A stretch of DNA of 64,000 bases from assembly GCA_001642005.1 (NCBI GenBank), contig LWCA01000025.1:1-64000 (forward strand), written 5' to 3'. Both the position numbers and the translations under genes were made by a program. This DNA is from Intoshia linei (Eukaryota; Orthonectida; Rhopaluridae). Shown here one piece after another: positions 12,348 through 24,814 of this stretch. Numbering within the stretch: the first letter of the stretch is position 1; each line of letters opens with the position of its first letter. The notes under the pieces are model-generated. The model saw nothing but the letters and a program-made list of their open reading frames with translations. It had not been told where the DNA came from and searched no databases.

Positions 12348-15300
12348 ATGAGCAAGGACGTTAGCGGTAACGTAGAAACAAGTTATTTAAGCATGTTTAA
12401 GCCTTCTAAGAAAATTCTAAAAGGAGTTGTAGCTGGTATGTTAATTTAAGAAATGTAGTGGTATAGTCAAGTATCTAACAATATTTTAGGTGGTATAACT
12501 GGCGGTATAGAAATTTGCATTACCTTTCCCACAGAGTATGTTAAAACGCAACTACAGTTGGATGAAAGATCTGCCAAACCAAAATATAAGGGGATTGCGG
12601 ATGTTGTCAATAAAACTGTCAAAAACCATGGAGTATCTGGTTTATATCGTGGCCTCACTGTTTTATTATACGGGTCTATCCCAAAGTCTGCTGTTAGGTT
12701 AACATAAAATTTTATAATTAATTTAATATGCATTTTAACTCAATAATAAACGCTAAATGTTGGATTTTTGGCGGATTTATTATAATGAATTACATATATT
12801 ATATACAATGTAATATAAATACATAAATTGTATATTTTTGTGATTTAATCAAAATTTCGATATTAAAGGAAATCTTTTATGAATAACTGTTCTTATAAAT
12901 ATAATAATAATTATAATTATTTTCGTCTCATTTATTCTAAGGTGCAAAAATTTTTCTTTCTTTCTTGGTGTACTATTTTTTTAATTCACATATTTTTTAA
13001 TTTCATCTGGTATATTTTTAATAAAAAAGTTTGAATAATTTCAATATTGCATAATGCTTAGATTATCACTTTTATTTTGCATAAAAATGTAATTTTATGA
13101 TAACACTGTTATCGTATATACCACTATGTAATTATTATATTATTATCTCAAATATATCTTCTTATTCGATATCATATGCAATATAATACAATATATATAA
13201 TACATGTCAATTGATGATTCCTGATTCAGGAATCCTGAATATTACATAGTGAATGATAAAATTTCAATTAACAAATTAAAATTATTATAGTATTTATTAA
13301 AAAAAAATTAGGAAATTTCTGTAAATTTTTTCACATCTCGATGTCCCGTTAATAAATAAATATTTTTATTTTTGAACGTTGAATATTATTGAATATTAAC
13401 AAATCACGGAAATTAATGAATGTATCAGAAATTTACAATAAAAGATTTAAATTTGATCAAATTATAGTTCATTATCATCGAAATTAATTATGGACTAGTT
13501 ATACTGCCATAACAGGGTCCACATCTTCGTACAGATGACACCATTAAATGGTCTGCCGATAAAAATTAATTGCTACTATCAAATGTATTGTAATGTACAA
13601 TATACGTTCTTTCACAATAAAAAGTATTTAAAAACTTCACAAATCGGTTTTTTAAAATTCTAAGAATTTTTATTTTTTAAAAAAAGGTAATGGAGGTTTT
13701 TAACCCTAAAAGCTTTAATTTCTGAGAATCAAATTTACGATAAAACATGACTCTCGAAAAACAGTAATAGAAATTGAGTTTTTTTAAATTCTATTACGCT
13801 TAAAGTTTAAATTAAACGGTAACACACCTGTAGAGATTACATTTTATACTAGTAAAAGATACATGTGGTACGATGAAACTACTGTTGTAAAATTGTAAAT
13901 GCGTCAAAAAGGGTGAGAACCTCTGGTCTATACAGTGGACACTCTAAAATTAAAATTTCAATGATAAAAGTGAAAAATGGTCTTTTTGGACTTTCACATT
14001 TCAACAAACTTGGTTTGACACTTAATTTGAATATTTGTTTTATAGACTTTCATAATAGGGCAGTTAAAAATATTTAAAGTAATTTTAAAATGATACACGA
14101 TTACTGAATAACACAAAAATAATTTTTATCGGGTTTGTACAAGTTTCACTCACCATTTTTTTAATTCTTAACTTGAAGCAAAGTTAATAACTACTGGTAT
14201 TGTAAAATATGATATTTTTAAGGTCAATTTTAACCAATTCGTCTTTGAAGGATTTTCTCTGTTTTTAATCAATTTTTTTTATTATAATTAATTAATTTAT
14301 TAGAAAACTAACCCTAGATATAACCATTTAAAAAATTTTTAAATTCCGTTATGTATATTTGTCAAATGATTATGAATATTTTTATCATTTTAAGGTTATT
14401 TTTAGATTTGGTTCTTTTGAACAATTTAAAAAAATGATTGGAAAAGAGGATGGCACGTTGTCACCAGGAAAGCGTATGCTGTGTGGGCTAGGGGCGGGTA
14501 TTACTGAAGCTGTTTTGGTCGTTACTCCAATGGAAACGATTAAAGTAAAGTTTATAGCCGATCAATCTTTACCAAAACCACAATATACAAGCTTTCGTCA
14601 AGGTGTCAGCCATATTATCAGAACTCAGGGTTTTTTATTATTAATTTAATATTATAAATGCGTTATAAATACAAATGTAATATAATTATACACGGAATTG
14701 TAGTATTAGATGATATTAATTTGTCTATTTTGTAATACTTAAAAATAAGTGCTAGTTATACCAAGGGCGTAATAATTGGTAAAATTTCTAAAATTTATTT
14801 CTGTTAGTGTTTATTTTGCTTAGTGTATAGATTATTACATTAATGGTTATTAACAGTTGGGTTTTACTTTTAAGCTAGACATAATTTGAATTGTATGTGA
14901 TAATCTCTTTGCCCATTTTTCTCTATGGTTCATTGTTTTTTTAACTGATTAGTAACAAGTAATAAATTACTATTACACAATGTACTCATGATTCATGAAT
15001 CTCTTTACTGTAATTAATAATTAATCTAATAAAAAATTTAATTATATCATTATATTCGGTTTTTGAGGCACTTTATAAAATTAGTTATCATAAAACGAGT
15101 TTATACTACATATACACATACTGTATTATAATAAAATAAATATTCATGTACAATATTTAAATAATTATTTATCAATGTATAATATTATTAATTAATTAAT
15201 AATTGTAATAATATATTTAAACTAAGTTGACTGTTATGTAATACGTACAAACAGGACCTAGCTCTGCCGAGAGCACATTTTTATTATACTTAAAAAATAA

Positions 15301-18300
15301 ATTCACGTTGAAAATCTAATTTAAAAATCCTACTATTCCTATTATCAACCCTTTAAAGGAGTGGTTCCCAAATTTGTTTCAGGTGAAATCATCATATCAC
15401 ATTACATTTTACTTTAAAGTGAATTATGTCATTTTAATTTTTTGTTTGTTAACATTTGCGTAAAGAATTTTAAAAACAATTGTTATCCCATTTTTTTAAT
15501 ATATTAGACAGAATGCGATGTTAAAATTTTTGATAATTTTGGTTTGAGTACACAAATGGATAGTTGTCTCATCGAGCCGTTTATATTCATAGGTTTGTTG
15601 GCCTATGTTATCTCAGAATTAACTTTGTATTTAATCTATGGAGTTTTCTACGTTATTACAAACTTTTATTCAGGGAAGAAATTACCAAAAAATATACTGG
15701 AAGACATTCTTAATAATGTATACATATATAATTTCATATATAGTGTACCACAAATAAGTTTCATGGCTACGGTATTCTTGATACATATGTTTAGGTCGTG
15801 TCATAATTTTTATTATTCGTTACTAATGATTGAAATATACAGTGTAATACATTCAAGACTTACCAATTACGTGTTTTCAGAGTTTAATACGATTTCAAAG
15901 ATGGTAATGAATATAGTTTGTCAATATATATTCATTAATTGCATTTATCTATTATATCACACTATCACTGAAATTTTCAACTGGAATAACAAGTTCAATA
16001 ATGAAATCTAACATCATAGTATCCATTTTCTCAGATATTTTATGTGACGGATTATTGGTTGTTTTAAATAAACATTATTAATTTTAACTTTTTGGGACAT
16101 TATCATACAATACATGTTCAATTTCAAAAATCTTTCTATTTCATATCATTACACAAACTGTGGTTCCCAAACTTTTTCCACCATGGATATCACCACTTTA
16201 TCAACAAAAAAATCGCTTTAAAATCTAACTGAGGTAATATTTATGTTTTAATTATATATTCATCCTTAAATGTAAAAATTTAAAATGTAGAATTTTTGAG
16301 ATGTAATATATAAATTTGCTAAAAAAAAGGCACGCAAAGTATTTATTAAGTGAAACTGTAATATTAATAATTATTCCGTTTTAATTTTTTTTTGTTAAAA
16401 TTTTAGCGTAAAGAATTTTAAAAACAATTATCCCATTTTTTTAATTTATCAGATAGAATGTGTGTATAATATTAAAAACAAAGTAAAAACAGTCCAATCC
16501 TAAAAATTGTCATGAAATTGGGTAGCAAATAAAAAAATTACCGAAGGAATGAATTATATAGATTTTCCCCCATATTTCTTTATTGTAAATATGTAGACGT
16601 TCACTGCATATTTTTTTGAAATTGTAGGATCAATATTTACATTTTCAATATATATTTTAATTGAAATATTTGAAAAATATTGATTGATAATATATTAAAA
16701 ATTATTTTTCATCGGGAATGCGATTTTTAAGGGTTGAACTTTTGTATTTATATCCACTGGAATAAGCTGTATGAGAATAATATTTTGTTCAATTTTCGGA
16801 CCGTTAATTATTTCACATTTTTTGTTTTAATAAAATATTTCGGATATATTATAATACTAAAATGTTTTGTTGACCGTGAAGTCGTCACTTATTCGGATTG
16901 AAATTTTCTGTGTGTGTTAACAGGATACAACTGTACCTACCTGTAAATTTTTTGAAATTCTAGGGCTGTTTTCATAAAAAAAGAAGGGTAATTTTTTTTT
17001 AAATTATAAGGTTGTTTTCATTAAAAAAGAAGGGTAAATGGTAGGGTTTTGGCCCTGAAGATATAATTTTTTTAAATTTAAATTTATGATAATGTTTATG
17101 ATTTTAAAATCCGTATCAGCGTATATATTTTTTTAAATTCTCGAACTCGTTTGATTTTCAAAAAAAAGACAATTGGGATATATATTTTTTTAAATTCTCC
17201 AACTCGTTTGATTTTCAAAAAGAGGGACAATTTTTTAAATTCTCCAACTCGTTTGATTTTCAAAAATAGAGACAATTGGGTTTTTGACCCGTAAGATGTG
17301 AGTTTGGTAGGTTGAAATTAATCGTATTATATCTTCCGGAAAAAACTGTAAATGAAATGTGAACTATAAAATTCTAAGACTGGTAGTTATTTAAATAAAA
17401 TTGAACACACACAAACAAAAATCGCGTAGCATATTATATAAGTAAGGATATATAAATGTCAAAGAGAAGATAGGGATGGTAGGGGAGAGAATAGAGATAA
17501 TAGGTAGTCATTTATTTTATTTTAAAAAAGTATTTTTCAAATTGAAGTTGATAGTTTTTAAATTTATACTTCATTTCGTTCGCTCTTTGTATACGACAGT
17601 AATTAATAATAATTATTATAGGCTAGTTACCGAGAGTATAATCTTTGTTTTCAATTTTTTATATTGGATAATTAATAATAAAATTTAAAATAATTTTGCA
17701 GACGTCGAGTGTAATCATCAGCCTCTATATATTAGGTTCAATGTACATTGGTGACATATTTCATTTATTGTTTGTTATTATTGTTATTGTTTGACTTATT
17801 ACTACTATATACTATTGTGTTTATTAACATTACATTGTCAAATTAAAGGATTATAGCGGTGTAATATGGATATGTGAGACTATAAAATGTACATAGTTTT
17901 TAAAAAAAATTTTAAACGTATTTTTATTTTCGGGTGGACTCGAACTGGGTAGGTTCGGCTCTGATGGAGAATGCTGATGGTCATTCTGATCTAGACGAAA
18001 GTGAGGGTACATCATTATAAATGAATTTTAAAGGAGTTCAAAGGTGTGTTAAAATATTTTGTATACGTTATTTTTAATTTTTTGGCTTTCCTGGGTCTGT
18101 ATGTATCTAAATTAGACTTTTAATATTAATATATTTACATGCTGTTAAGAATATAAATTTATCTCTCTTAATAAAATATTAGGCTTAAAAGGAACATATC
18201 AAGGTCTTCTAGCAACAATGATGAAACAAGGCAGTAATCAAGCCATGAGATTTTTTGTTGTTGAATCACTAAAAAGTGAATATAGAATAAAAAACAAATT

Positions 18301-21300
18301 ACAATCAAGAGATCCTATTCCTAAATTACTTACTGGGTTATTTGGTGCAATTGCTGGCGCGGTTTCAGTCTTCGGCAACACACCATTGGATGTAATAAAA
18401 ACACGCATGCAGGTAAACTTTATATACTAATCATTTATTTATAAATCGTTACTATGTAATACATATATATAGGGTGTGCACTAGGGTGTTAACTTTTTTT
18501 AAATCAAAAATACACGGTACTTTTATAAATATAATTTACGATCGACTGATTAAATTAACAATTTGATGGTCCAGTCATTCGTTTTCTAACATCGTTAACC
18601 TACTAAAAATAGTAATAATTGTAATAATAATGATATAAAATTAATGTTACAATTAATATTATAAACTAGTTCAGATTTCTAAATTAATAATTATTATATG
18701 CGTTTTAAAAAATAGGCGGAGAAAATTTCAATTAAACGTATTCATTTTTGTATATTCGTTATCAGCACACAAAAATACACCTATATGCTAATATACTTTT
18801 TGTTCTTTAAAAAAGTGGCCACCCTCATATATACTTATTTAGTACTTATGGACACACTACGTTAGTAGATAAAGACTAGTTTATTTGTATTCTCTACTAA
18901 CGGTGCTTGACTGTAATTGTAAGATTATAATCTAATTAAGATTACTAATGCCACGTGGTAAAAAATGAAATATTTTTGATAAGACACTAATTGATACTCT
19001 GAATTATAACGGTCATAGTGTAAATTTCATGTCAAAATATTTGAAACGGAGCAGATGTGCCATTTATAATTACGAAACAAATCTACCACAAATAAACAAA
19101 AAATTGCTGTTTTCGAATTCTTAAAAAAAATTCCTTTTTCAGTGAATGTGTTATAGTTTTTTTTATATTAGTGTAGCCTGTGCTATGAGTAGTAGGGTGT
19201 CACATTTTTTGAAAAATTTTAGAATTTTAATGACGTACTAGGTAGATTATATGTATTTAAAAAAAATAAGGATCCGATGACTAACTCTGTGAATTGCCCA
19301 CTAACGAAGTTGCGCTCATCAATTAACTAATTAAGTTAAATAATTGTAAATTTATTTAATACAGACACAATATTCTGGATTTCACTCTCTGTAGTGGATA
19401 TATTTATAGCTCTTTTATATTTTTGTAAAGCCCGTTCGGTTGGGTCATTTACCACGGGAGCTATTCCAATTTTTTTCAAATTTTTATAAATATAATAATT
19501 GTGATTATCATATTTTTTTCTCGCTGTTTCCACTACATTTTTGAGATGAATTGATCCCAAACTCAATAATTCCCAATTTGTTAACATTTCATTGTTAATT
19601 TTGCAAGCAATCAGAGGATCCCCACAACTGAGCCAATATTTTATATAGCCAAAATATATAAATAATATAAATGACTGCATAATATGTGACCTGTTGATTC
19701 CCAGAATATAGGCCTTCAAACAATAGATAATTTTGGCCATTCATCGAGCATGAGTTGCACTAGGTTTTAACAAATGTATTTTAGTACCATTAAATATTGC
19801 TATCAATAATTTGCAACATTCCTTATATTATAGTATTAATTATGTACAATGAGTAAGTTATACCGATAATCATCTCGAACCAAAAGACATTTATTCGTTA
19901 AAATTTGATTTATATTATTCATATCCTTGTTATAATTACATACAATTGTTGTTTGGTGTTGTGCATTATAGAATTGGCTATTATTTTTATATATTTTGGT
20001 TACTTTAATGAAATCGTTTCCGAGAATAGATGGTTGATCAGAATAACCAAAACATTCCTTAAATACATTTCCCAAGATCAGTTCCATTATATGGTGCCGG
20101 CAGGGAAGTTCAATAAATTTTTGATTTAAATAAGTCTGAAGGTGATCCATTATATATACCGGTATTAACAAATGTAGTGTAGAAACAAATACCTACAATT
20201 TTTTGTTCAATGTTCCACTGTTTAATGGTATACTAGTTGTACTTCCACGACCATCGTCTTGTTTAGGAATTCCTAATATAACTTCATATTTATCAATCAC
20301 ATCTACTGCTACAACTGATATTCTCTCACCATCATTAAATTTTTTTTTATCAAAATAAATAACAATGTCATTCATTTTTTTATTTATCTTTTAAAAGTAT
20401 TAAGTCTGATTTTCTTTGATGACTTAACCTTCTGCGCCTAGTATCATGCGATACGTTTATCAATGAAAACGATGCACGTAATGAAACATTTATTCTGTCA
20501 CACAATCGCAATTTATCTGTTAAATTATCACTATCATCATCGTTTGAAGTATTTGTTTCGTCACTAAATGAATATATAAAATCAGCTTTTGTGTAATTTC
20601 CATTTTTTTCGATTCTTTTTGATTTGAATTTATTTTGAGACTGTGATTGACATTTACTTTTTACAGCGACATATGGATGAGAAATTGTTGAAGGACCTGC
20701 CATGCTACCAATACAATTTTTTTGGGATTCTAAGAATGTAATATCTTTTTTCAGGCTTTTTGATTGATCCAATTTTGTACAATCAAACAAACTATTTAGT
20801 TTAGTTTTAAATGTTGCTGATCGTAATGTTCCAGGATGTTTTGACACCTAAAATTGTAGTTAATATATACAATAATATGAAATACAATAAAATACAATGT
20901 ATTACAATTCTATGTTCGTCATGTAGTTTTTTTAGTCGTTTGTTAATTCCAACAAAAGAAATTATATTCAAACCAGATTTTTTGTATATATCCAGAATTT
21001 CTTTTGAAATAACATTGAATACGTACATTTGTTTATTTTTCATTAAGTGAAGTATACGTTTCAGGACATCCATGTAGGATGGAAATTTTGATGTATTAAA
21101 TCTGAAACCCATAAATGGTCCACGAAACATATCGCCTTTTCTATTAGACATTTTATAAATTTATGCAGTTATTTCAAAATAAATTAAATAATGACAAATC
21201 CTATTGCGTTTCAATCTAAATCCAGTCACTAAGTACGTCTTAAACATATAGTGTATGATGAAATTTAATACGTATTCATTTTCATAATCTAGATACGACT

Positions 21301-22224
21301 ATTGATGTGGAATCCACATTGTAGATTAACGATTTTCACTATAAATAATTTAAATTTTGTTTAAATTGTTTAATAGCTATTGTTTTTAATTGAGAAGAGA
21401 AGACAACTGGTAATGATAAATATAAATAATGATAAATATAAATAATGATAAATATAAATAATGATAAATAATGGATAGTACTCACCAAAATTTTTCAAAC
21501 GCATACTGGTATCTACTGCCGAAAACCCGGCAGAAAGTTTTGACACATTTATGACTCGTTCATATTATCACTGCCGAATGTACCGTACGCCCAGACTCAT
21601 CTTCGCGGGAATCAAAGAAATTTTTATAAAATAGTGGCCTCGATTGAGTTTAGCCATAATTGAACATTAACAAATTATATTTTTGAATATCATAACTATT
21701 TTCTGTGATAAATTTGACATATCTACCAAGATCCTGAGAGAAGTGGCTAAGGCTATATGAATCTATGCATCGTTTGTGGAATTTTGAATTTTCAGTGACC
21801 TCGAGCTGGGTAGGTTCGGATCTGTAGATGATCATTAATCATATATCATCCTAACTTTCCATTCATTAATTTATTATTATTTTGTATTAATGGTCAGTAA
21901 TTTTGATTTTTTAATCGTAAATGATAAAATCAAAGTCAGTAAAAACGTATACGGTATTTGATTTAATTTTATAATTTTTCCACAAATTGTAATTTTAAAT
22001 TCAGAGCTTTGAAAGACACAAATATAAAGGAACATTTGACTGTGCCTACCAAATAGCTCGAAAAGAGGGTGCCTTAGCGTAATATATAATAAACAATTAA
22101 AACATAAATTGATAGATTTTACAAGGGAACTGTGCCGCGATTGAGTCGTGTTTGTTTAGATGTCGGGATAACGTTTATGATTTATGACACATTTATGGAA
22201 CTCTTTGATAAATACATAAAATAA
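12348..22224 (+). CDS. SLC25A1: mitochondrial citrate (tricarboxylate) carrier, SLC25A1 family (complete, 6 exons)
   Basis: Exons 12348-12435, 12490-12697, 14406-14629, 18183-18412, 22005-22078 and 22116-22224 join in frame to about 310 residues, the normal length. All three mitochondrial-carrier signatures are present: [14 protein letters not shown] and TPLDVIK, each opening one of three ~100-residue repeats with two membrane helices. Strongly citrate-carrier-like stretches include [32 protein letters not shown] and [15 protein letters not shown]. The protein exchanges mitochondrial citrate for cytosolic malate across the inner membrane and so feeds fatty-acid and sterol synthesis. The start is the first ATG, with a short basic N-terminus. 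The last intron is only 37 nt (22079-22115), while introns 2 to 4 are 1.7-3.6 kb and filled with repeats. No defect is seen. Confidence 0.96.
13620..13990 (+). repeat. dispersed family R1 module
   Basis: This diverged copy of the module carries TTTTTTAAATTCTA, then an A/T tract, and ends in AAACGGTAACACACC. It lies in the second intron of the citrate carrier. Confidence 0.5.
15222..17445 (+). repeat. dispersed family R1, longest copy (A)
   Basis: It begins AGGTTGACTGTTATGTAATA, matched by the copy at 38422, and ends in the ACACACAAACAAAAATCGCG region, matched at about 61850 on the minus strand and near 55720. The AATTCTAGGGCTG module occurs inside. At 17129-17280 a unit containing TCTCCAACTCGTTTGATTTT is repeated three times in tandem, whereas copy B has it once. 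The copy carries the 15556-16011 reading frame. No transposase or reverse transcriptase is seen. Confidence 0.7.
15556..16011 (+). CDS. unrecognised multi-pass membrane protein-like reading frame
   Basis: The frame has 151 codons from ATG, with no internal stop, in DNA of roughly 75% AT. It is open upstream to the stop at 15505. The product would have about four hydrophobic segments (around residues 8-35, 55-80, 85-105 and 122-142), split by short Lys/Asn-rich loops such as [17 protein letters not shown] recognise no family. It lies inside a repeat copy within an intron of the citrate carrier: a similar flank (TTATCCCATTTTTTTAA) occurs before it at about 15485 and after it at about 16427. It could be a captured gene fragment, part of the repeat, or a long chance frame rich in Ile and Tyr codons. 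Confidence 0.3.
   Translation: MDSCLIEPFIFIGLLAYVISELTLYLIYGVFYVITNFYSGKKLPKNILEDILNNVYIYNFIYSVPQISFMATVFLIHMFRSCHNFYYSLLMIEIYSVIHSRLTNYVFSEFNTISKMVMNIVCQYIFINCIYLLYHTITEIFNWNNKFNNEI
18183..18412 (+). other. SLC25A1: citrate carrier exon 4 (third carrier repeat)
   Basis: The exon starts after AAATATTAG and ends at ATGCAG|GTAAAC. It encodes the end of repeat 2, the start of repeat 3 and the signature [11 protein letters not shown]. It is listed separately because introns of 3.55 and 3.59 kb isolate it from the rest of the gene. Confidence 0.93.
18483..18825. mobile_element. MITE with AGGGTG...ACTTTTTT ends
   Basis: The left end AGGGTGTTAACTTTTTTTAA is mirrored by the right end, which on the minus strand reads AGGGTGGCCACTTTTTTAAA. 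The same kind of end (GTG-ACACCCT) recurs at about 19195, 45650 and 56150, so this is a common end family here. No coding capacity is seen. It lies in the fourth intron of the citrate carrier. Confidence 0.5.
18948..19110 (+). pseudogene. Tc1-like transposase N-terminal fragment
   Basis: It opens MPRGKK, meets a stop, and continues in the same frame [20 protein letters not shown], then [12 protein letters not shown], a helix-turn-helix of the Tc1 type. Nothing of the catalytic domain follows before frames break near 19120. The nearby 19190-19215 stretch (GGGTGTCACATTTTTTG) may be the 3' end of the internally deleted element. Confidence 0.6.
19336..21151 (-). pseudogene. transposon-derived protein of the LPCRHHI-type family, degenerate
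   Basis: The sequence starts at ATG 21151. Parts 20906-21151 and 20380-20847 join by a clean 58-nt intron into about 237 residues that end at a stop. A second frame (20193-20375) begins directly after it, followed by 19836-20171 and 19336-19740. In order, they match a large uncharacterised repeat-borne protein family that I know from aphid and Hydra assemblies: a SLFDCTK segment, then [15 protein letters not shown], then [17 protein letters not shown], then [17 protein letters not shown], then [12 protein letters not shown]. The segment that normally links the GKL-type and CRHH-type motifs is missing between about 20190 and 20165. With several frame breaks, it is most likely a dead copy antisense within an intron of the citrate carrier. 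The superfamily is unknown to me. Confidence 0.62.
21411..21470. repeat. 16-bp tandem repeat, about 3.8 copies
   Basis: The unit TAATGATAAATATAAA is repeated three times perfectly, followed by a partial fourth unit. It lies in the last long intron of the citrate carrier. Confidence 0.95.
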
Positions 22225-24633
22225 TTGTTTGTGAATTAAATATTTTAACGTGTAATGAGTTTATTTTTAATATTATAAATTGATGTGTACATTATTCACA
22301 AATGACATTTATTAATTAAATTAGTTGTAAAATATTGGTTTTTTGATGTAATCACTTGGTAAATATGAAATGAATAGCGGTACTAATAATACTAATGTTT
22401 TCCGTTACTTGCATTTATTTGTACAAATATTCACCTTTGTCGGTAACATAAACGCTACCCACAAAGAATTTGAAGCCTCGAGGTGATACTATAAAATAAA
22501 CTCTAAAATGTAATACATGTGATAAAATTAAATACACTAAAATTGTTAATTATCAAAGTAAATTGGTTAATGTGAAATGTCATTGAAAAGAAGCATACTG
22601 TTTTAGAGTAGCTTATGATTGAAAATGTAATAACAGTATTTTACAAAATTCTAGCAAACGACCTTAAATGTAGTTTAAGAACCGACCTATGTCGATAGGG
22701 TCAGCTACCAATTATAAATTTCATTATGTTGAGCATTTCAACCTACTGCTAATAGATTTTAGATAACTTGCGAACATATTGCGACGCATTCCATTAAATT
22801 AGATATTTATAGTATACTTTCATTGGGATTAATTGTAGATTTATTTTAAAATTATACAATTGAAATTATTAAGGTTTAAAGAATATCTAAAAATAAATTA
22901 TAATATTGAAAATTATAATTATAATCACAATATATGACACAATTTTGAACTGTCAGTGTTAAGAATTGGACGTTGAACTTTTATTAATATTTTATGTGGT
23001 GTAGCTATCAGTTGTGTTGTGTTAATGTTGTAATATACAAATATATTATTGCTTTTATCATGCAATGAAATTATACTATGATCCTTCACATTTCAACTTT
23101 CACATGGTGTGTGACTTGAATTTAAATTTTTGTAATTTACACTGGTTGGTTTTTAATTTATGCCATATATTTTATTTTTTGGTCATTATATAGGGCTTAT
23201 TAACATAATTTATTAAATTTATTTTAATTTGATTGAGATTTTGATCTTGGATTAGGAAGTGAAATTAAAGTTATTCTTTTACCTGGCTACTACTGAGTGG
23301 GTTAAAGATTAAAGTTTTAGTGGATAATTCTAAATGTGACTAAAATAAGGTTTTCTAGATATTTTAATAATATTTTTGAATACTAGTAGACGGGAATTTT
23401 AAATAAACGTTTTTCAAGGTTAATGTTTTGATAAACCTAAACTGATAATTTGCTAAATATTTATACAAGGTGGGTCCAAGAAAATGAGGGACACGAGGGT
23501 CAAAAATAGCAATATGGAAAGTTGGTAGCCATGATTGTTTTTTAAAATTACCCTATTTATATGATTAATCTTAAGACATCATGAATCACAACCGTCTCAA
23601 GGCGCATAGTAGCAGTTTCAGTTTTTCAGTGTACAAAGAAAGTACTTAAGTTCAATTTCACTTAAGATACTTCCAATTTGCTTCTTGTTTAAATTATAAT
23701 ATTTGCATATCTTTAAAAAGTTTTTTTAACATGTATAATATTATATTAAATAAATACTGCTCCCGACACTAAAAGTTGGTATACAACATCTTTTAAAAAA
23801 ATTCGTTAAATAATTTATTTTTTTAAAAATTTTGACTAATTTATTCGACCGACCATCATAATAAGCGCAGATCGCAGCATGTGGTCCGTGGACTGCCCTT
23901 TGGATCAAACTGGTCTATATAAAGAAAATATGGCATTATTCAATGCATTGATGTTATCTTGGCAATTTAATATTACGGCTGATAGTTTCTACATTCCAGT
24001 CGACATAGAATAAGATATCGGGGTAGTGGAGAGGGGCTAGGATCATATGACTACTATGGTAAATTAGTGTGTGATGTTAGAAAAAAATTTTTACAGTGGG
24101 GAAAAATTCTGTTACTAAACAGGGTAACGCTGAAAAAAACTGAAAAAAAAAATGGATGAACTAATAGTTGCATATTTAGAAATAAATTTTTGAGCAATAT
24201 TAACAAAAAAAAATTTTTTTTTTATAAATAATTTTATAAGTAAATTCCAGCTACCAATCTATCCGGTTCGTGATACATAAATAAGAGGTGAAAGATCGCT
24301 GAAATATAAAATAATTAAATGAATATAATGAAATTAAAAGAGATGATAATAAAATGGAAAAGCGTATGGATAAAATATATAAGGATGCATTGTAAAATAT
24401 TGATTTGTGTATTACGATAGATTATTAAATGATTAAATAAACGGCAATACCAGTCTAATGTTAATGTTGAGTAATATTAGAATATTGGTTAGGATTAGAA
24501 TGGATTTCGTATTGTAAAATTTTATTTAATAATTTATTAACTATAATGAATATGTAAAACTCTGAAAGGGCTAATACTAATAATGTATTTTCGAATTTTT
24601 ATCAACATTAATATTATTAAATCAAACTAAATA

Positions 24634-24814
24634 CAGTGGCGGATCCAAGAGACTAATTAATGGGGTGCGAGCGAAGCGAACAATACATTTAACTTCGCCG
24701 AAGACGAAAAATTATTAAGGGGGTCTCTTTAACATTAACATTACAACATTACAAAACAGTAATTAAAAATTTAGGGGTGAAACTGCACCTTCTTCACCCC
24801 TTGAATCCGCCCTG
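24634..24814. mobile_element. 181-bp MITE, CAGTGGCGGATCCAAG ends
   Basis: The left end CAGTGGCGGATCCAAG is matched by the right end, CAGGGCGGATTCAAG on the minus strand. The interior carries GAGCGAAGCGAAC and no reading frame. I do not see a clear target-site duplication. Ends of this type are widespread on non-autonomous DNA transposons in animals. Confidence 0.75.

Noticed and set aside
12467-12733. Minus-strand frame over the second citrate-carrier exon
   Set aside because: It is a shadow of the plus-strand exon 12490-12697, whose carrier signature and splice sites are clear.
17476-17688. 70-codon plus frame after R1 copy A
   Set aside because: Low-complexity Phe/Leu/Asn-rich peptide; no splice context or homology.
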